From Trichosphaerium sp. ATCC 40318 (Eukaryota > Discosea > Flabellinia > Trichosidae), in contig JALMLS010000076.1 of NCBI GenBank assembly GCA_038496445.1, forward strand, positions 124,001 through 188,000: a stretch of 64,000 nucleotides of DNA. Direction: 5' to 3'. The translations under genes were made by a program, and so were the position numbers. This document shows positions 20,829-35,256 of this stretch, in pieces; positions within the stretch are counted from its first letter, which is position 1; every line of letters begins with the position of its first letter. The notes below the pieces were generated by a model. That model was not told the DNA's origin. It saw nothing but the letters and a program-made list of their open reading frames with translations, and ran no database searches.

Positions 20829-22555
20829 ATGTTAGATTCACTAGCAGTTGCTGCTAATGTTACTGTATCACCTACAGCACCACATCATATTAAATTCTTC
20901 CCTGACATATTCCAATGGATTATAGTGCTTGTTTCGATAGTAACATTTGGGTCGTTTGGTACGTTGTTTTCTACTTTACAAATAGAAGAATACGCCGAAT
21001 CTAACGTATTCATAGCTGTTTTCGTAAAATTAGAGCGTATTCAGGCAAGTTGACCAAAAAAATCTTTAACACTCGTGTTACTGAGAGTTTACGTTTGTTT
21101 ATTCCTTTTTGTACAGAAAGCAAACGTATCACCAATGGTAATACAAACTTATTTCAATGTAATGGTTTTTGCATCTAGCTGGTTAGTATGCGCGTGGAAA
21201 CCTTTCCAATTCACATACTGGGGCACGTTTATTTATTTCTCCGCTTTTTAGTGACTTTTTCTTTTTCGTTTTTTTTTGATTTTGACTTGAGAGTACAAAC
21301 ATAACGTTAACAGGGTTCGTAAGCGCTTTATTATGGGTCCCTTCATCTCTTTTTGCTTTCGTGGCAATAAACAATATAGGCATAGGGATGGCACAAGGAG
21401 TTTGGTGAGTAGATATATCACGTGTTTTTAAATGTCACGTTTGAACTTACACAATTTTTTAGGAGTGGTAGCACAAGTGAGTATTTGTCAAGTTTTTTTT
21501 TCCGGACGCTGACTGTCGGTTTTAAAACAACATACGTCTAATACATTTCTAGTATTAGTATCTTTCCTATGGGGCGCTTTGATATTCCCTAAAGAGCACC
21601 CAATAAAAGACTTGGGTTGGTCTCTGATAGGCATTTTTTTTATACTTGTTGGGATTGGATTAATTTCTTTGTGTACGATTTCATTTTATACAAGTTCACG
21701 TGTTGTTATTTTCTTTTTTTGTATCACACTTACATACCCCTCAGCAAACCATCCAGTTATGGGGAGATTCATTAATTGGTACATGAATAAAAGGGTAACA
21801 ACAAGAGGTAGCCGGGATTCTTATTCGTCACTTATCGGGTCGGTATCCGCAGAAGATAACGCTCAAGACTACGATGATGAAGAGCCTCTAAGGACAGTCA
21901 CTCAAAAAAAGCGTTGGCTACTCGGTTTCGCATGTGCTCTTGCGTTAGGGTACGTAGTTCCTTAGACTATACAAGTCAAGCGCCTCTGACTTTGATTTAG
22001 TTTGCCAAATGGGTCAATGTTGATTCCTCTTCATTATGCGCCTAAAGAAGTTCAAAACGAAATGTTCGCACGTGCGTAATTAAAACTATGAGTATTGGCT
22101 ACTTTACTTATCACTTATCGCTAGCTTCGTTTGCAACTGGCGTTCTCCTTGCAACTCCACTGTTTGCCTTTATTTGGTTTTTTTTTATTGAAAGGTACAT
22201 GGTTAATTGAGTTGCTTGTGAATAATCTTGCGAGTTTAGAGGATGGCCATCTTGGGAGATTAAAGTGTCTTTAGTACCTGCTAGCATAGCAGGGTTTATT
22301 TGGAATGTAGGGAATGTATCAAGGTATGAGAGAAGTAACTACAAATAACAACTGACATTAACAATTAGTATTATTGCTACGCAATATTTGGGTTACGCCA
22401 GAGGGTTTCCTTTGACTCAAACAGCATTACTTGTGGCTGGCATATGGAGTTTATTATATTACAAAGAAATAACAGGCGCTAGACCAATATCTCAGTTTAT
22501 TATTGGCGCAGTTATCTTACTTGGAGGTATTGGGTTATTAGGTACTTTTGGCTAA
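20829..22555 (+). CDS. TMEM144-like multi-span membrane protein
   Basis: ATG 20829 starts MLDSLAVAANVTVSP. The protein has many hydrophobic segments: FQWIIVLVSIVTFGSFGTLF, VSALLWVPSSLFAFVAI, WSLIGIFFILVGIGLISLCT, GFACALALG, FIIGAVILLGGIGLLGTFG-stop. The pattern INNIGMGMAQGVWSGSTSIL, with L-V-SFLWG after it, is characteristic of the TMEM144 / drug-metabolite-transporter superfamily, in which ten-span proteins move sugars or related solutes. A hydrophilic loop (SLIGSVSAEDNAQDYDDEEP) lies between the two halves. Introns start GTACG or GTGAG. Substrate and membrane are unknown. Confidence 0.7.
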
Positions 22556-23080
22556 AAAAAACAAAAACAAAAAAAAAATAAAACTCATAATATGCATTCA
22601 TTCCAGACTTCTTTTACTGTGATATGTACAATAATTATTATTTTATTCACAGTACAACACCTTACACAATCACACGCTTCAATTAATTATGGTAAAAAGC
22701 CTTTGAAGCAAACAATTTCTTGTTCTTTTTTTTTATTAATTTGCCTTGTTTGTTCCAACACTTGCATCCCTTTAGTTTTCCTTTGTGTATGCACATTGCT
22801 ATTTTAATTTACCATTTTCGTACCATTCATTGTACTCTCCTTCATTTTTACAATGACAAAGTGACATTCCTCAATTGTTCGTTGAAACCACTCTTTGTAC
22901 CTTCAACCCACTTTTACTACTTTGTTTCAATTGCCCATTCTCATGCCATATCATGACATGTCCCTCTGTGTTATAATGAGTACGTATTTGCCCATCCTGT
23001 ACCACTCCTAGAAATATTCCGTGCTTTTCAGAAATTGTAAAATATTTTTCGCTTACAATGGTTTGTTTTGCTGAATTGCT
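22556..23080. other. Intergenic
   Basis: T-rich on the plus strand, with no convincing coding exon; ORFs of 71 and 78 codons here are dominated by Phe, Leu, His and Cys, as expected from T-rich noncoding DNA. Confidence 0.4.
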
Positions 23081-23356
23081 CTAATAATAAATAGATACGA
23101 CAAGGTCTTTGTAACACTTTGTAATGGCAGGTTTTTTAGTGCAGCTGTGAACGACATGTAACGTTTTTTTTTCTGTTCGGCTTTTTTTGGTTGCATTCGC
23201 TTTGCTAGGCGTAGAACGTATTTCGTAGAAGTTTTCAAGTAAATCTAAAATTGTACGCCGAAAAACCGTTTCCCAACGGCATTCACATAGGAACTGGTTG
23301 TAGTTTGCAGTTTCAAGACCCTTTAAAACAGTAGATGACCTCAACATTTGCTCCAC
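23081..23356 (-). CDS. Small hypothetical protein
   Basis: This is an uninterrupted ORF of 91 codons starting with ATG (MEQMLRSSTVLKGLETANYN). It has mixed, protein-like composition: an amphipathic N-terminal half with VFRRTILDLLENFYEI, then a basic stretch (KANATKKSRTEKK). It diverges from the nucleoredo­xin-like gene with 134 bases between the start codons. No family recognised, no signal peptide, no introns. It may be chance or one exon of something larger. Confidence 0.3.
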   Translation of the reverse strand: MEQMLRSSTVLKGLETANYNQFLCECRWETVFRRTILDLLENFYEIRSTPSKANATKKSRTEKKTLHVVHSCTKKPAITKCYKDLVVSIYY

Positions 23357-23490
23357 TTATTTTTCCCCCGCAGCGCTTATAATTACTCTAAAACGTATCA
23401 CAGTAGGCTTCAAATTGTGTTGTTCGACGACATTCGTTTCTGTGATTTTTTTTGACGAAAAACATACACAATTATTAAAACACTCAAACG

Positions 23491-25504
23491 ATGGCATCTG
23501 CTCCTGTAAAAGAACTTCTAAACAACGTAAAGCTTACTGACGCTTCTGGCGCTGAGTTTGACTTGGATACTTTGAAAGGAAAAACAATAGGCTTATACTT
23601 CTCAGCTCATTGGTGTGGACCTGTACGTGTTGTTGTGATTAAAGACTGTTCTTATCGCTTACCGTTTTGTTAGTGCCGTGGATTTACGTATGTTGACGTT
23701 TCCAAACTCTTTTAACCGTACATAGTCCTCAGCTAGCTGATTTCTACAAAAAGAACGCCGAGAAACTCAAATTTGAAATAGGTTCGTTATTTTTGTTTCG
23801 GTACAGTCTTTTTGTTTATACAGCGTAGTGTTCGTATCCTCAGACAAAGATGAAGCTTCATGGTTAGTTAAATCTTTGCGGAGTAAGTGAACTAACGTTT
23901 CAAAAGGAAAGAATATCTCTCTGAGATGCCATGGAAAGCATTGCAATTCAGCGAGAGGGATTTGAAAGCCAGTGTACGCATAAAAAGTCAAAACCACCAA
24001 GCATCGTACCTAGCTCATTCTTACGCCGAAATAGCTCAGCAAACAGTTCAAAGTACGTGGTATTCCTACTTTCGTCATTGTTGACGAGAATGGTGAAACC
24101 ATCACAACCGATGGAAGATCTGGGGTACTCATACGCACCAATAGCCCTGTGTATTTTCTAAAACAGCGGTTTTCAGGTCTCAGGTGATCCAGAAGGCAAA
24201 AACTTTCCATGGAAGCCAAAAACATTCTTTGAGATCTTAGGAGACCAAGTTGATGGAAAAGACGGTAAAGTGAACGTTGCCGACATTAAAAAGGACAACA
24301 AAGCAATCGGTACGAAAAGCCGATCGTCTATGTACGGTTATTAACCAAAGAGCGCAGGCTTGTATTTCTCTGCTCACTGGTGCGGACCTGTACGTATTTT
24401 TGCTGAAAAAAATCGAAACTCCGATTTGCGTCTAATAGTGAACTTCTAGTGCCGCGGATTTACTCCATCTCTTGTAAAAGCATACAATACAATGAAGGCA
24501 GCTAACAAAGGCTTTGAAATCATCTTTTGCAGCTCAGACAGGTCCGTTTTTACTGAAAAAGTTTTTTGTTAAATTTTTCTCTTCCGATTCAACAGCAATC
24601 ATTAATCTTTTGTCCCATAGAGATGAAAAGTCATACGAAGATTACTACGGTGAAATGCCATGGCTCACAATTCCACTTGGTGGTGAGTACCTAAAAAAAC
24701 TCAGAAAATACGCAACCTCTCGCTCACTGTTTTTTAGATGATCGCAAAGATGCTCTAAGCAAAAAATACAGTGTCCGTGGAATCCCATCGTTGATTATCG
24801 TAAACGCACAAAATGGCGAAACAATCACAGCAAACGGACGTGCTGCAGTACAAACTGACCCAGAAGGTGCTGACTTCCCATGGCTACCAAAGCCACTAAA
24901 CGAGCTCTCTGGAAGCAGTACGTTAATCCTAAAATCTCGAGTTTTGTATTTTGTAGCGTTTTTTTAGACTGGGGGTTTACAAAACGGTTATTCTCTTTCT
25001 AACTTGTTATATAGACGGTGAGTTATTGAATGAAGAGACCTGTCTTATCGCATTTGTTGGTGATGATGAGAAATCAGTTGAAGAATTAAACAAAGTAGCA
25101 ACTGCTTACGCTGCTAAATGGGAGGCAAAGAGCGATAAACCACTCTACTTTCTATACGTTAAGGATGGTAACCCATTGAAAGACCGTATCACTGGATTCT
25201 TGAAAGTGGCTGATGAGAAGGTAACCTTTCTTCTTCTTTTTTGATTCTACTCGATTTGATCTTTACGTCTACGCGCAATCGTCTACGCACAAATGTTAAT
25301 TACTCGAGTAGCGATAGCTTTTTTTTTTTAAATGCTTTTTCGAATGTAACCTCTGACATTTTTCGTTCTCTGTAGCTTGTAATTCTTGATATCCCTGGTG
25401 AAAAGAAATATATGCTAAAAGACGCTGAGTTGAAAGAAGATTCTGTAAAAGGTGTCGTTGAAGACTTTTTGGCATCTAAATTAGAAGGTCTCTCTTTGGG
25501 TTAA
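23491..25504 (+). CDS. Nucleoredoxin / tryparedoxin-like protein, tandem thioredoxin domains
   Basis: Start ATG 23491 (MASAPVKELLNNVKL). Domain 1 has SAHWCGP, then an intron splitting the active site, then CRGFTPQLADFY; this is a WCGPCR redox centre. VFVSSDKDEAS, YLSEMPWKALQF and KQFKVRGIPTFVIVDENG follow. Domain 2 repeats the plan: LYFSAHWCGP / CRGFTPSLVKAYNTM, FCSSDR / DEKSYEDYYGEMPW, KKYSVRGIPSLIIV, again with an intron inside the active site. A third, C-terminal domain (CLIAFVGDDEKSVEELNKVA, VILDIPGEKKYM) lacks a CxxC and resembles the PDI-like end of nucleoredoxin. It ends LEGLSLG-stop. Likely a cytosolic or nuclear disulfide reductase; no signal peptide or KDEL. Confidence 0.85.
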
Positions 25505-25545
25505 AAAACCATTAAAAAAAATTACTCACTGACATACAACTCTTG

Positions 25546-25766
25546 TTAATAATAAATACATTGTTGTACACAAAAAAACATCAGTTTACTTCCACCTCTA
25601 TCAATTGTGTAGTCATAATCACCCAAAAGTGTAAGACCAAAGGAATTTTTCATTGCAGCATCTAACACTTAAACGTTAAGCTATGCTTGTTAGCATAGTG
25701 ACCTTTATCTATAACAATAGTATGAGAAAGATCTATTGTACGCAGTCCATCCGTTACTTTCACTAC
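25546..25766 (-). pseudogene. Unidentified coding remnant with a one-base deletion
   Basis: The minus strand reads VTDGLRTIDLSHTIVIDKGH then YANKHSLTFKC-stop. One base out of phase it continues LDAAMKNSFGLTLLGDYDYT to a stop at 25546. The two pieces join smoothly if one T is restored near 25670, so this looks like the C-terminal end of a protein broken by a single deletion. No ATG or upstream exon is evident. I do not recognise the family. Confidence 0.4.
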
Positions 25767-26176
25767 TTAGCTGTACCATGTCGTTTGACAATACCACATA
25801 CAAACTCAATACAAAAGTTGTTCCCCTCTATTTTTCATTAGCCTTTCCGGCTCTGTTTGAGTTTGTTGAGCGAATACTAAGTGTTTAGGTGCATTCATAG
25901 AGGGTTATGTTTTAAGGAAGAGGCGTGGCCTCCGAAAAAGTATCGCTGAGTTTTCTTGCGTTTTTGCATCCATCCTTTTTTGCTATAACAGTTTTAATGT
26001 CGTGTTGCCTTTTCTACGCACAGTCATTGCAAAACCATCCATTCTTATTTGTTTTTTGTGACATGCCGAAACCGGCTTGTGATGAATGAATTCGTCCTAA
26101 AAAGTCTATCGCAGTTTTAAGAATCAATAGTTAGCACACTGTTGCTATCGCGTGCCATCCAAGTAACACAATAACT
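25767..26176. other. Upstream region of the carboxylesterase
   Basis: No gene seen. It presumably contains the esterase promoter. Confidence 0.35.
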
Positions 26177-28339
<2,163 letters not shown>

Positions 28340-29151
28340 TCTTCGTAATAAACTGATTTCTGTCCTTGGTTTAAGTCCGCCAATTTGTGGTCATTATGGA
28401 GTCGCGCCTTTGTTTGAGAAGGTATGCAATAATCACGTGCTACAAGTGAAAATACTCCAAACATAGGAACATAACTTAAAACTTTACTTACGTTGTCACG
28501 TGTTGAAGTAGTTTGCACTTTACAAAAGGTGCGCTTGTGAGAACTCATTTCTAGCTATCTTGTTATTTGATAGTATGGCTCCGACTGTGGGAGCATATCA
28601 AGCCTTTGTACCAAAAAAATGAAGCCTGCATTTCGTTTCAGCTACACTCTGCCTTGCTGTGCTGCTCTGCTCCACTGATACTTAACACGAAGTCATAGAC
28701 TTCGGTAATGTGAACCGAAAGGGACTTTTTGTGTTGCTAGTAGTAAACTTACACTCAAAAGGTTTCAGTGAAGTTAACGTGTCAGCAGATAGTGGTCGTG
28801 TAAACAGCAAAGGATTAATTTGTATTCGCTTGTTTCTAACCGATGTTACGAATAGTTTGAGGCGATACAAGCATCAAAATCTATTATGATAGAGATTTCC
28901 AGTTTAGACCACCAAAACTCTTCCTCGGTATAGAAACTACGACGTGTCGTATAGTTATTCCGACATTTTCTGGTTTTTTCTAGGTCAACTTGCTTTTGGC
29001 GCTTACAACCTACAAATCATCATAACGGCTTCTCCCGTTTACACTTGAACATGAGCCTCGCTTTAAACTTGTCTAGGGCTACAAGCAGATTTCAAGGTAC
29101 AGTAACCATAACACAGTACAGCGTACTTATATTACTAAATAGTGCACCAAA
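28340..29151. other. Intergenic
   Basis: No gene assigned. CACGTG sites lie at about 28434 and 28497. A small perfect hairpin (CGAAGTC-ATA-GACTTCG) lies at about 28688-28704. A 103-codon minus frame at 29184-29495 is antisense to the glycine decarboxylase start. Confidence 0.4.
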
Positions 29152-32100
29152 ATGCGTCGGGTACGCGTTATAATGGAGGACTGTCAAAAACCAGTTACAA
29201 AGTACGCAAGCGTGCAAAATGCTTTGGTTTTAGCGCAAAGCGTGTTGTAATTACCGATTCGGTGTCTTTCAAGCATTTTAATGATTCTTGGGTAGTTCTC
29301 CACAAGATCCACTCGTAGTGCCATAAGACACGTAGCTGATGCCCCTAATACGCGAATAACGCCATACGCTGCTTTGGACACTTTCGCTCGCAGACACATT
29401 GGCCCTAAAGACGAAGATGTAAAGGCTATGTTAGAAGACATTGGAGAGAACAATGTACTAGCACTTATCTCAAAAATTGTTCCAACAGACATCATGTTGA
29501 AAAAAGACCTTGAAATTAGCGACGCTCTTGGAGAAGAGGCAACTTTAAAACGCTTAAAAGGTACTACTCCCCAAAAATATTTTTTTTGCTTTTTTCTTTT
29601 TATTTTTGTGCGTCATTTGACGCTCTCATTCTACGTTAGCTTATTGTTTGGACATTTAAAATGTGCTTAGGCGTGAAAACTTTTCTTGAACTTTCTTTTT
29701 TTTTGTTCGTTTTCGTACAACTAACTCTAAACGTTTAGAAATAATGTCCAAAAACGTTATAAACAAGTCTTTTATTGGTATGGGATACCACGATACATTA
29801 CTACCAAAAGTGATTCTACGTAATGTATTGGAGAGCCCAGCATGGTATACACCATATACACCTTATCAAGCTGAAATCTCACAAGGTACGTTGACAGATT
29901 CTTGAAATAACAAAAAAAATAACTCAGATTGAAATAAAAGTTTGTGTTTATTCTTTCCTTTTTAGGCCGCCTTGAGTCTTTGCTTAATTACCAAACAATG
30001 ATCTGTGATCTAACTGGTATGGAGATTGCCAATGCTTCATTATTAGATGAGGTACGTATACTATAGCTTCAATATACGCATACACTTTTTACCGTTTCAA
30101 TTTTTTTTTTTGGCTGTAGCTAACATTAATTTAACAGGCCACAGCAGCTGCAGAAGCAGCTATGATGTGCTTTAACCTAAGCAGACAGAAGAAGAATTAT
30201 TTTATTGTTGCTCGTGATATTCACCCACAGACTTTGGATGTACTCAGAACACGTTGCAGTAAAGTTGGTGTTCATGTTAAAGTAGTTGACATTGAGGTAC
30301 GATTCCATTTTTTTTTGTGTAAAGAGAGTGTTTAATCTTAATGTCTATCTAGAACTTGAATTTGGATGCAGATGTTAGTGCCCGTGTATGTGGTGTACTC
30401 GTACAATATCCTGGTACTACTGGTACTCTTCGAGATTTTAGTGGCTTATGTGATGTAATACACGTACGTACAAGCAACATGGGAACTTGCAACAAGTTGT
30501 TTTTTACTTACTTTTTTTTCTCTTCAGAAAAACACCTCTGGAAAGGTTGTGTTTGCTGCTGATTTACTATCATTGACACTTGTCAAATCACCAGGTGAAT
30601 TGGGAGCTGATATTGTAATTGGTACGTAAATCTTTTGAAAAACAAGTTATTTGTTTACTCATCTCCTTGTAGGCTCTGCTCAAAGATTCGGTGTACAGAT
30701 GGGATATGGTGGTCCACATGCTGCATTCTTTGCAACAAAAGATTCATTTAAGAGAGCCATGCCAGGCCGTTTGATTGGTGTATCAAAAGACGCCAATGGT
30801 AAGAGAGCATTGCGTATGGCATTACAAACAAGAGAACAACATATCAGGTGCGATAAATGATAAAAACAACTTGATCTACTTTTGAACATCCCGTTCATTT
30901 AATACTAACGTTCGCGTAGGCGAGACAAAGCTACAAGTAATATTTGTACTGCTCAAGTACTCTTGGCTAATATTGCTGCGATGTATGGTGTCTACCATGG
31001 TCCTCAAGGATTAAAGTACGTCATAGTAGTCCAAATCGTGCCTATTTCTGTTGGTATGGAAGCCATGATTTATTGATTGCTTTACCTTTAGAGACATTGC
31101 TATGAAAGTACACTTACAAGCACGTACTTTTGCTTTGGCCTTAGAAAAGTTGGAATTCAAGATTTACGCAAACATATTTTTTGATACTTTAAAGTACGTG
31201 AAACCTTTCGAGACAGTTTAACGCAGCAAAATCAAGAAAAGTTTTTCGAGTAGACATTAGGCAGAATCCGGATTTTGCAAGTTTTATTTGCTGTAGTTTT
31301 GTTTAACATTCTTCTAGGATTGGTGTAAGTGATGTAGAAGCTGTTGTAGAATCTTGTATAAAATATGGATGCAATGTTCGCGTAATAGATGAATTAAGCG
31401 TTTGCGTTAGCTTTGATGAAGCTAAAACAAGGGTACAACCAACAATAGCCTTGCCTTTGATTATTTCTTATTTTGATGATTTTCGCCTTTAGGAAGACTG
31501 CGAGAACCTCCTAAGAGGATTTATAGAGTCTGGTGTCAAGGGAGACTTAAATGTAGATATATCACAAGCACTTAAAGACGCAGAAAAGGAAGTTATGGAA
31601 GCGTGCGTTTTTTCTCAGTTTAATTCAATGAAAAAGACTTGATGACATTTTGTTTTATTCGTACTTGTGTACTTACTTTATAAAAAGTGATAAATCCAAG
31701 TTTTTCCCTGGATTAGAGCGATCTACTGAGTTTATGACTCACCCAGTATTCAACTCTCATCATTCTGAGACACAAATGCTGCGTTACATATATAACTTGC
31801 AAACAAAGGATTTGGGCTTACAAAATGCAATGATTCCACTTGGTACGCACAACAGTGAAATTAGAACAGTTTTTTACAAGTGTCACTTCCTTTTGTTCAC
31901 TGAAAATACTCTTCTTCACATTGTAGCTCAGTTCTATTGACTTATTTTGTTTAGGTTCATGTACTATGAAATTGAACGCTACAGCAGAGATGATACCTGT
32001 CACATGGCCAGAAGTAGGGCAATTGCACCCATTTGTGCCTAGTTCTCAATCCAAAGGTAAAACCTTTTTTTTTTTGAATTTTTCTGGTTCTTGTTTATAG

Positions 32101-34185
32101 CTATTGAAGTTTCGAAATACTTTTTGATCTGTTTTCTTATACTTCTTTTAAGGTTATGCTATCATGCTTGAAGAATTAAAGCGTGATCTATGCGAAATTA
32201 CCGGATTTGCAGATATGTCACTTCAACCAAACTCTGGAGCTCAAGGAGAGTATACTGGTCTTCTATGTATTGCAGAGTATCATAAGAGCAGAGATGAAGA
32301 ACACAGAAATGTCTGTCTGATCCCTGTATCTGCTCATGGCACCAACCCTGCCAGTGCTCAAATGGCTGGTGCGTCAACAGTTTTTTAGAAGTTTGACATG
32401 CCTTCCTTCAACCTCATCATCTTTGTTGGATGATTAATGCTCCTTCATTTCTAAATTTGTTTCTAGGTATGTTAGTTAAGACTGTTCAATGTGTTGATGG
32501 CGAGATTGATATTGACGATCTTCGGTACGAAAACAACAAGTGAAGAGACCGTAGAAATCTAACAAACCCTTTTTTAGAGTAAAAGCTAAGAAGTACGCTG
32601 GTAACTTAGGTGCTTTGATGGTTACCTACCCATCAACCTATGGTGTATTTGAGCAACGTATTCGTGAGATATGTCAAATAGTACATGATAACGGTGGTCA
32701 AGTTTACCTTGACGGAGCTAACCTTAATGGTACGCCAAATGTTTTTTTTTCGTTTCAAACATATGTTCTTATTTATTATTAGCTCAACTCGGTCTTTGTC
32801 GTCCTGGTGATTACGGTGCTGATGTGTGCCACTTGAACCTTCATAAAACATTTTGTATCCCTCACGGCGGTGGTGGTCCTGGTATGGGTCCTATTGGTGT
32901 AGCTCAACAGTACGTTCAAAGCCTGTTTTTTTTCGAATGGAATACGAGAAGAACTTGAAACTGACTTCTTTCTTTAAAGCTTGGCAGAGTTCTTACCTAG
33001 ACACGTTTGTGATAATCAAGTTGGTGGTGAAGGTGGTATAACAGCTGTATCTGCTGCCCCATATGGAAGTAGTTCTATTTTACCTATTAGTTGGGTATTT
33101 ATTAAAATGATGGGTCCTGAAGGTGCGTCAGATAACCATTAATTTTTGTTTTGTTTTCTTTTCCTATTTTTTTCTGTTATTGATTGCTTATGTGCTTTTG
33201 CTCTTTAGGTATCCGTCAAGCTGGTCAACTAGCTATAATTAGTGCCAATTATATCTGTAAAAAACTTGAAGAACACTATACAGTTCTATACAGGGTACGT
33301 TAGCTGTCGCTGGTGAACCAAAATGCCAAACTAGTTAAATGCTGTTTTCGAAGTTTGTTTTTTTATTTTTTGGTCACTGTTCTCAAACTGACGTTGTCTT
33401 TTTACAGGGAAAAGACGGATATGTTGCACATGAATTCATCATTGATATGAAACCTTTCAAGAAATTCGGAATTGAAGCAGAAGATGTTGCAAAGCGCTTA
33501 ATGGACTTTAACTTCCATGCACCTACAATGAGCTTCCCTGTTGTCAATACTCTTATGATTGAGCCTACAGAGTCTGAACCAAAATCAGAACTTGATAGAT
33601 TCATAGAAGCTATGATCACCATCAGGTAAGCGCGAAAAAAAAAGCGAAAACACATGGATTTAACTCGCTTTTTCAAAAAACATTTGTTCTTTGTTACTAA
33701 ACTTTACTGTAGACAAGAGATTAAAGAAATCGAGGATGGTCACATAGAAGCAAAAGACAGCGTATTGAAGCATGCACCACATACCCAACAAGTAGTATCA
33801 GCAACGTACGTTGTCATCTATAATCAAAAAAAAACCCAAAAAAAGAAAAAAATTAAATGAAGTTTTTACTTCGTTAGTAGCACGTGCTATGCTTTTTTTT
33901 TAAATTTCAGGTGCATGATTAGTAAATTAAATGTACTGATAAAGCGCTCAATATATTGCTTTTATTTTATTTCATTCAAGAGCTCAGACTGAGTTTTATA
34001 ATTTTTTTTTCGCTTATTGTTTTTCTAGAAAATGGGAAAGGAAATACCAAAGAGAAAAGGGAGCATACCCTCTACCTTACTTGGTAGAAAACAAATCATG
34101 GCCTACAGTATCACGTATTGATAACGTATATGGTGACAAAAACCTTATTTGTTCATGCCCACCAATGGAGGAATATGAAGAATAA
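29152..34185 (+). CDS. GLDC: Glycine dehydrogenase (decarboxylating), P-protein of the glycine cleavage system
   Basis: Exon 1 is only nine bases (ATGCGTCGG, 29152-29160). It joins over a GTACGCG intron to TTCTCC at 29296, giving [19 protein letters not shown], a good mitochondrial presequence. The mature protein starts [18 protein letters not shown]. Family landmarks follow in order: [55 protein letters not shown]-like segment, [67 protein letters not shown], and the pyridoxal-phosphate lysine in [18 protein letters not shown]. It ends [10 protein letters not shown]-stop at 34185. About 20 introns, mostly GTACGT donors. It catalyses PLP-dependent decarboxylation of glycine onto lipoyl H-protein in mitochondria. 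No lesion seen. Confidence 0.95.
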
Positions 34186-35256
34186 GAGGTTGATTGGAAC
34201 TCAAAAGATCTCGTGAAAAAGAGGTCAACATATTTTTTGAAGATATACATATAATGTAGAGAGGATATTTTGGAGAGGCGGGTTTGGAATAGTATAAAGT
34301 GAATCTTGTATACAATGTTTATTTACTTTGTACTATTACTAGTTGTTATTTGTTTCGTGATTTCACGATTTTTTTTCATTTTTTTTTCATTTGTTTTTGT
34401 TTCCTATGTAGATACGCAACTCTGGAGCTCTTTAAATGTAATGATAGCATACAATGTTTCCGCATTTATATGCCACCGCATTGGTTATAACCATCAGCTC
34501 AATAGCTGCTTGGCATGCCTAAATTAAGTAAGTCAGGTGTAAAAGCAGAAATGCAGAAAGAAAAAAGATGGTACCAAACAAACACGTTGCAGAAGGAAAT
34601 GGTCATCATTGTTCTACCACCCAAATCATGCACCTATTGTGTCAAGTTACTAACACCAATATGTGCGTGGATTGGCAGGAAAACACAATAATGTTCAGGG
34701 TCGGTTTGTCAAAAAAGTGGCTTGATTATTGTGTTTTCTTAACAGTACTGGTGAAATTATTCTTGGTATTTGCATCATTATTGACTTTATTTGATTCGTC
34801 ATGAAACATTTTGTTGACGTGCAATGTTGTAATGTTCTAGGAACCACATGAATTTCATCAGAACAAAAACTACTACAAAACTACCAAAAATACCCGAAGC
34901 TTGATAGTGGGTGGTAAATCAAACCATAAAGCTAGTTTGCAGTAAGTGGGCCTAGTACACAAATTAGTCTCGCCTTGAAAGCTTAGCTTGGAGAAAGACG
35001 GAAGGGTACAAACAACATAAGACCGTTTCTCTGAAAATGTTCACACTTAACTTTCGTAGAGACTATTTCTCCGGAACCGTCATTTTTCCTTTAATGCCAA
35101 CAACACAACTAAATTTTGTGCCTTCCAAACTTCATAAAAAGAGCGTAATTTTAATGAGATAATGAGAACTAAAAAAAGGTTGTTCACGAGACAACACAAT
35201 GACTTTTTCTGACTCGAATGTCCGCCAAGGTAAAACAAAATTTAAAGTTGTTTCAC
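34186..35256. other. 1-kb intergenic region
   Basis: No coding exon recognised; frames of 63-78 codons are short and biased. It contains the 3' end of the glycine decarboxylase transcript and the promoter of the next gene. Confidence 0.45.

Noticed and set aside
28688-28704. Small hairpin as a regulatory RNA element
   Set aside because: A 7-bp stem in an otherwise featureless intergenic region is not enough evidence.
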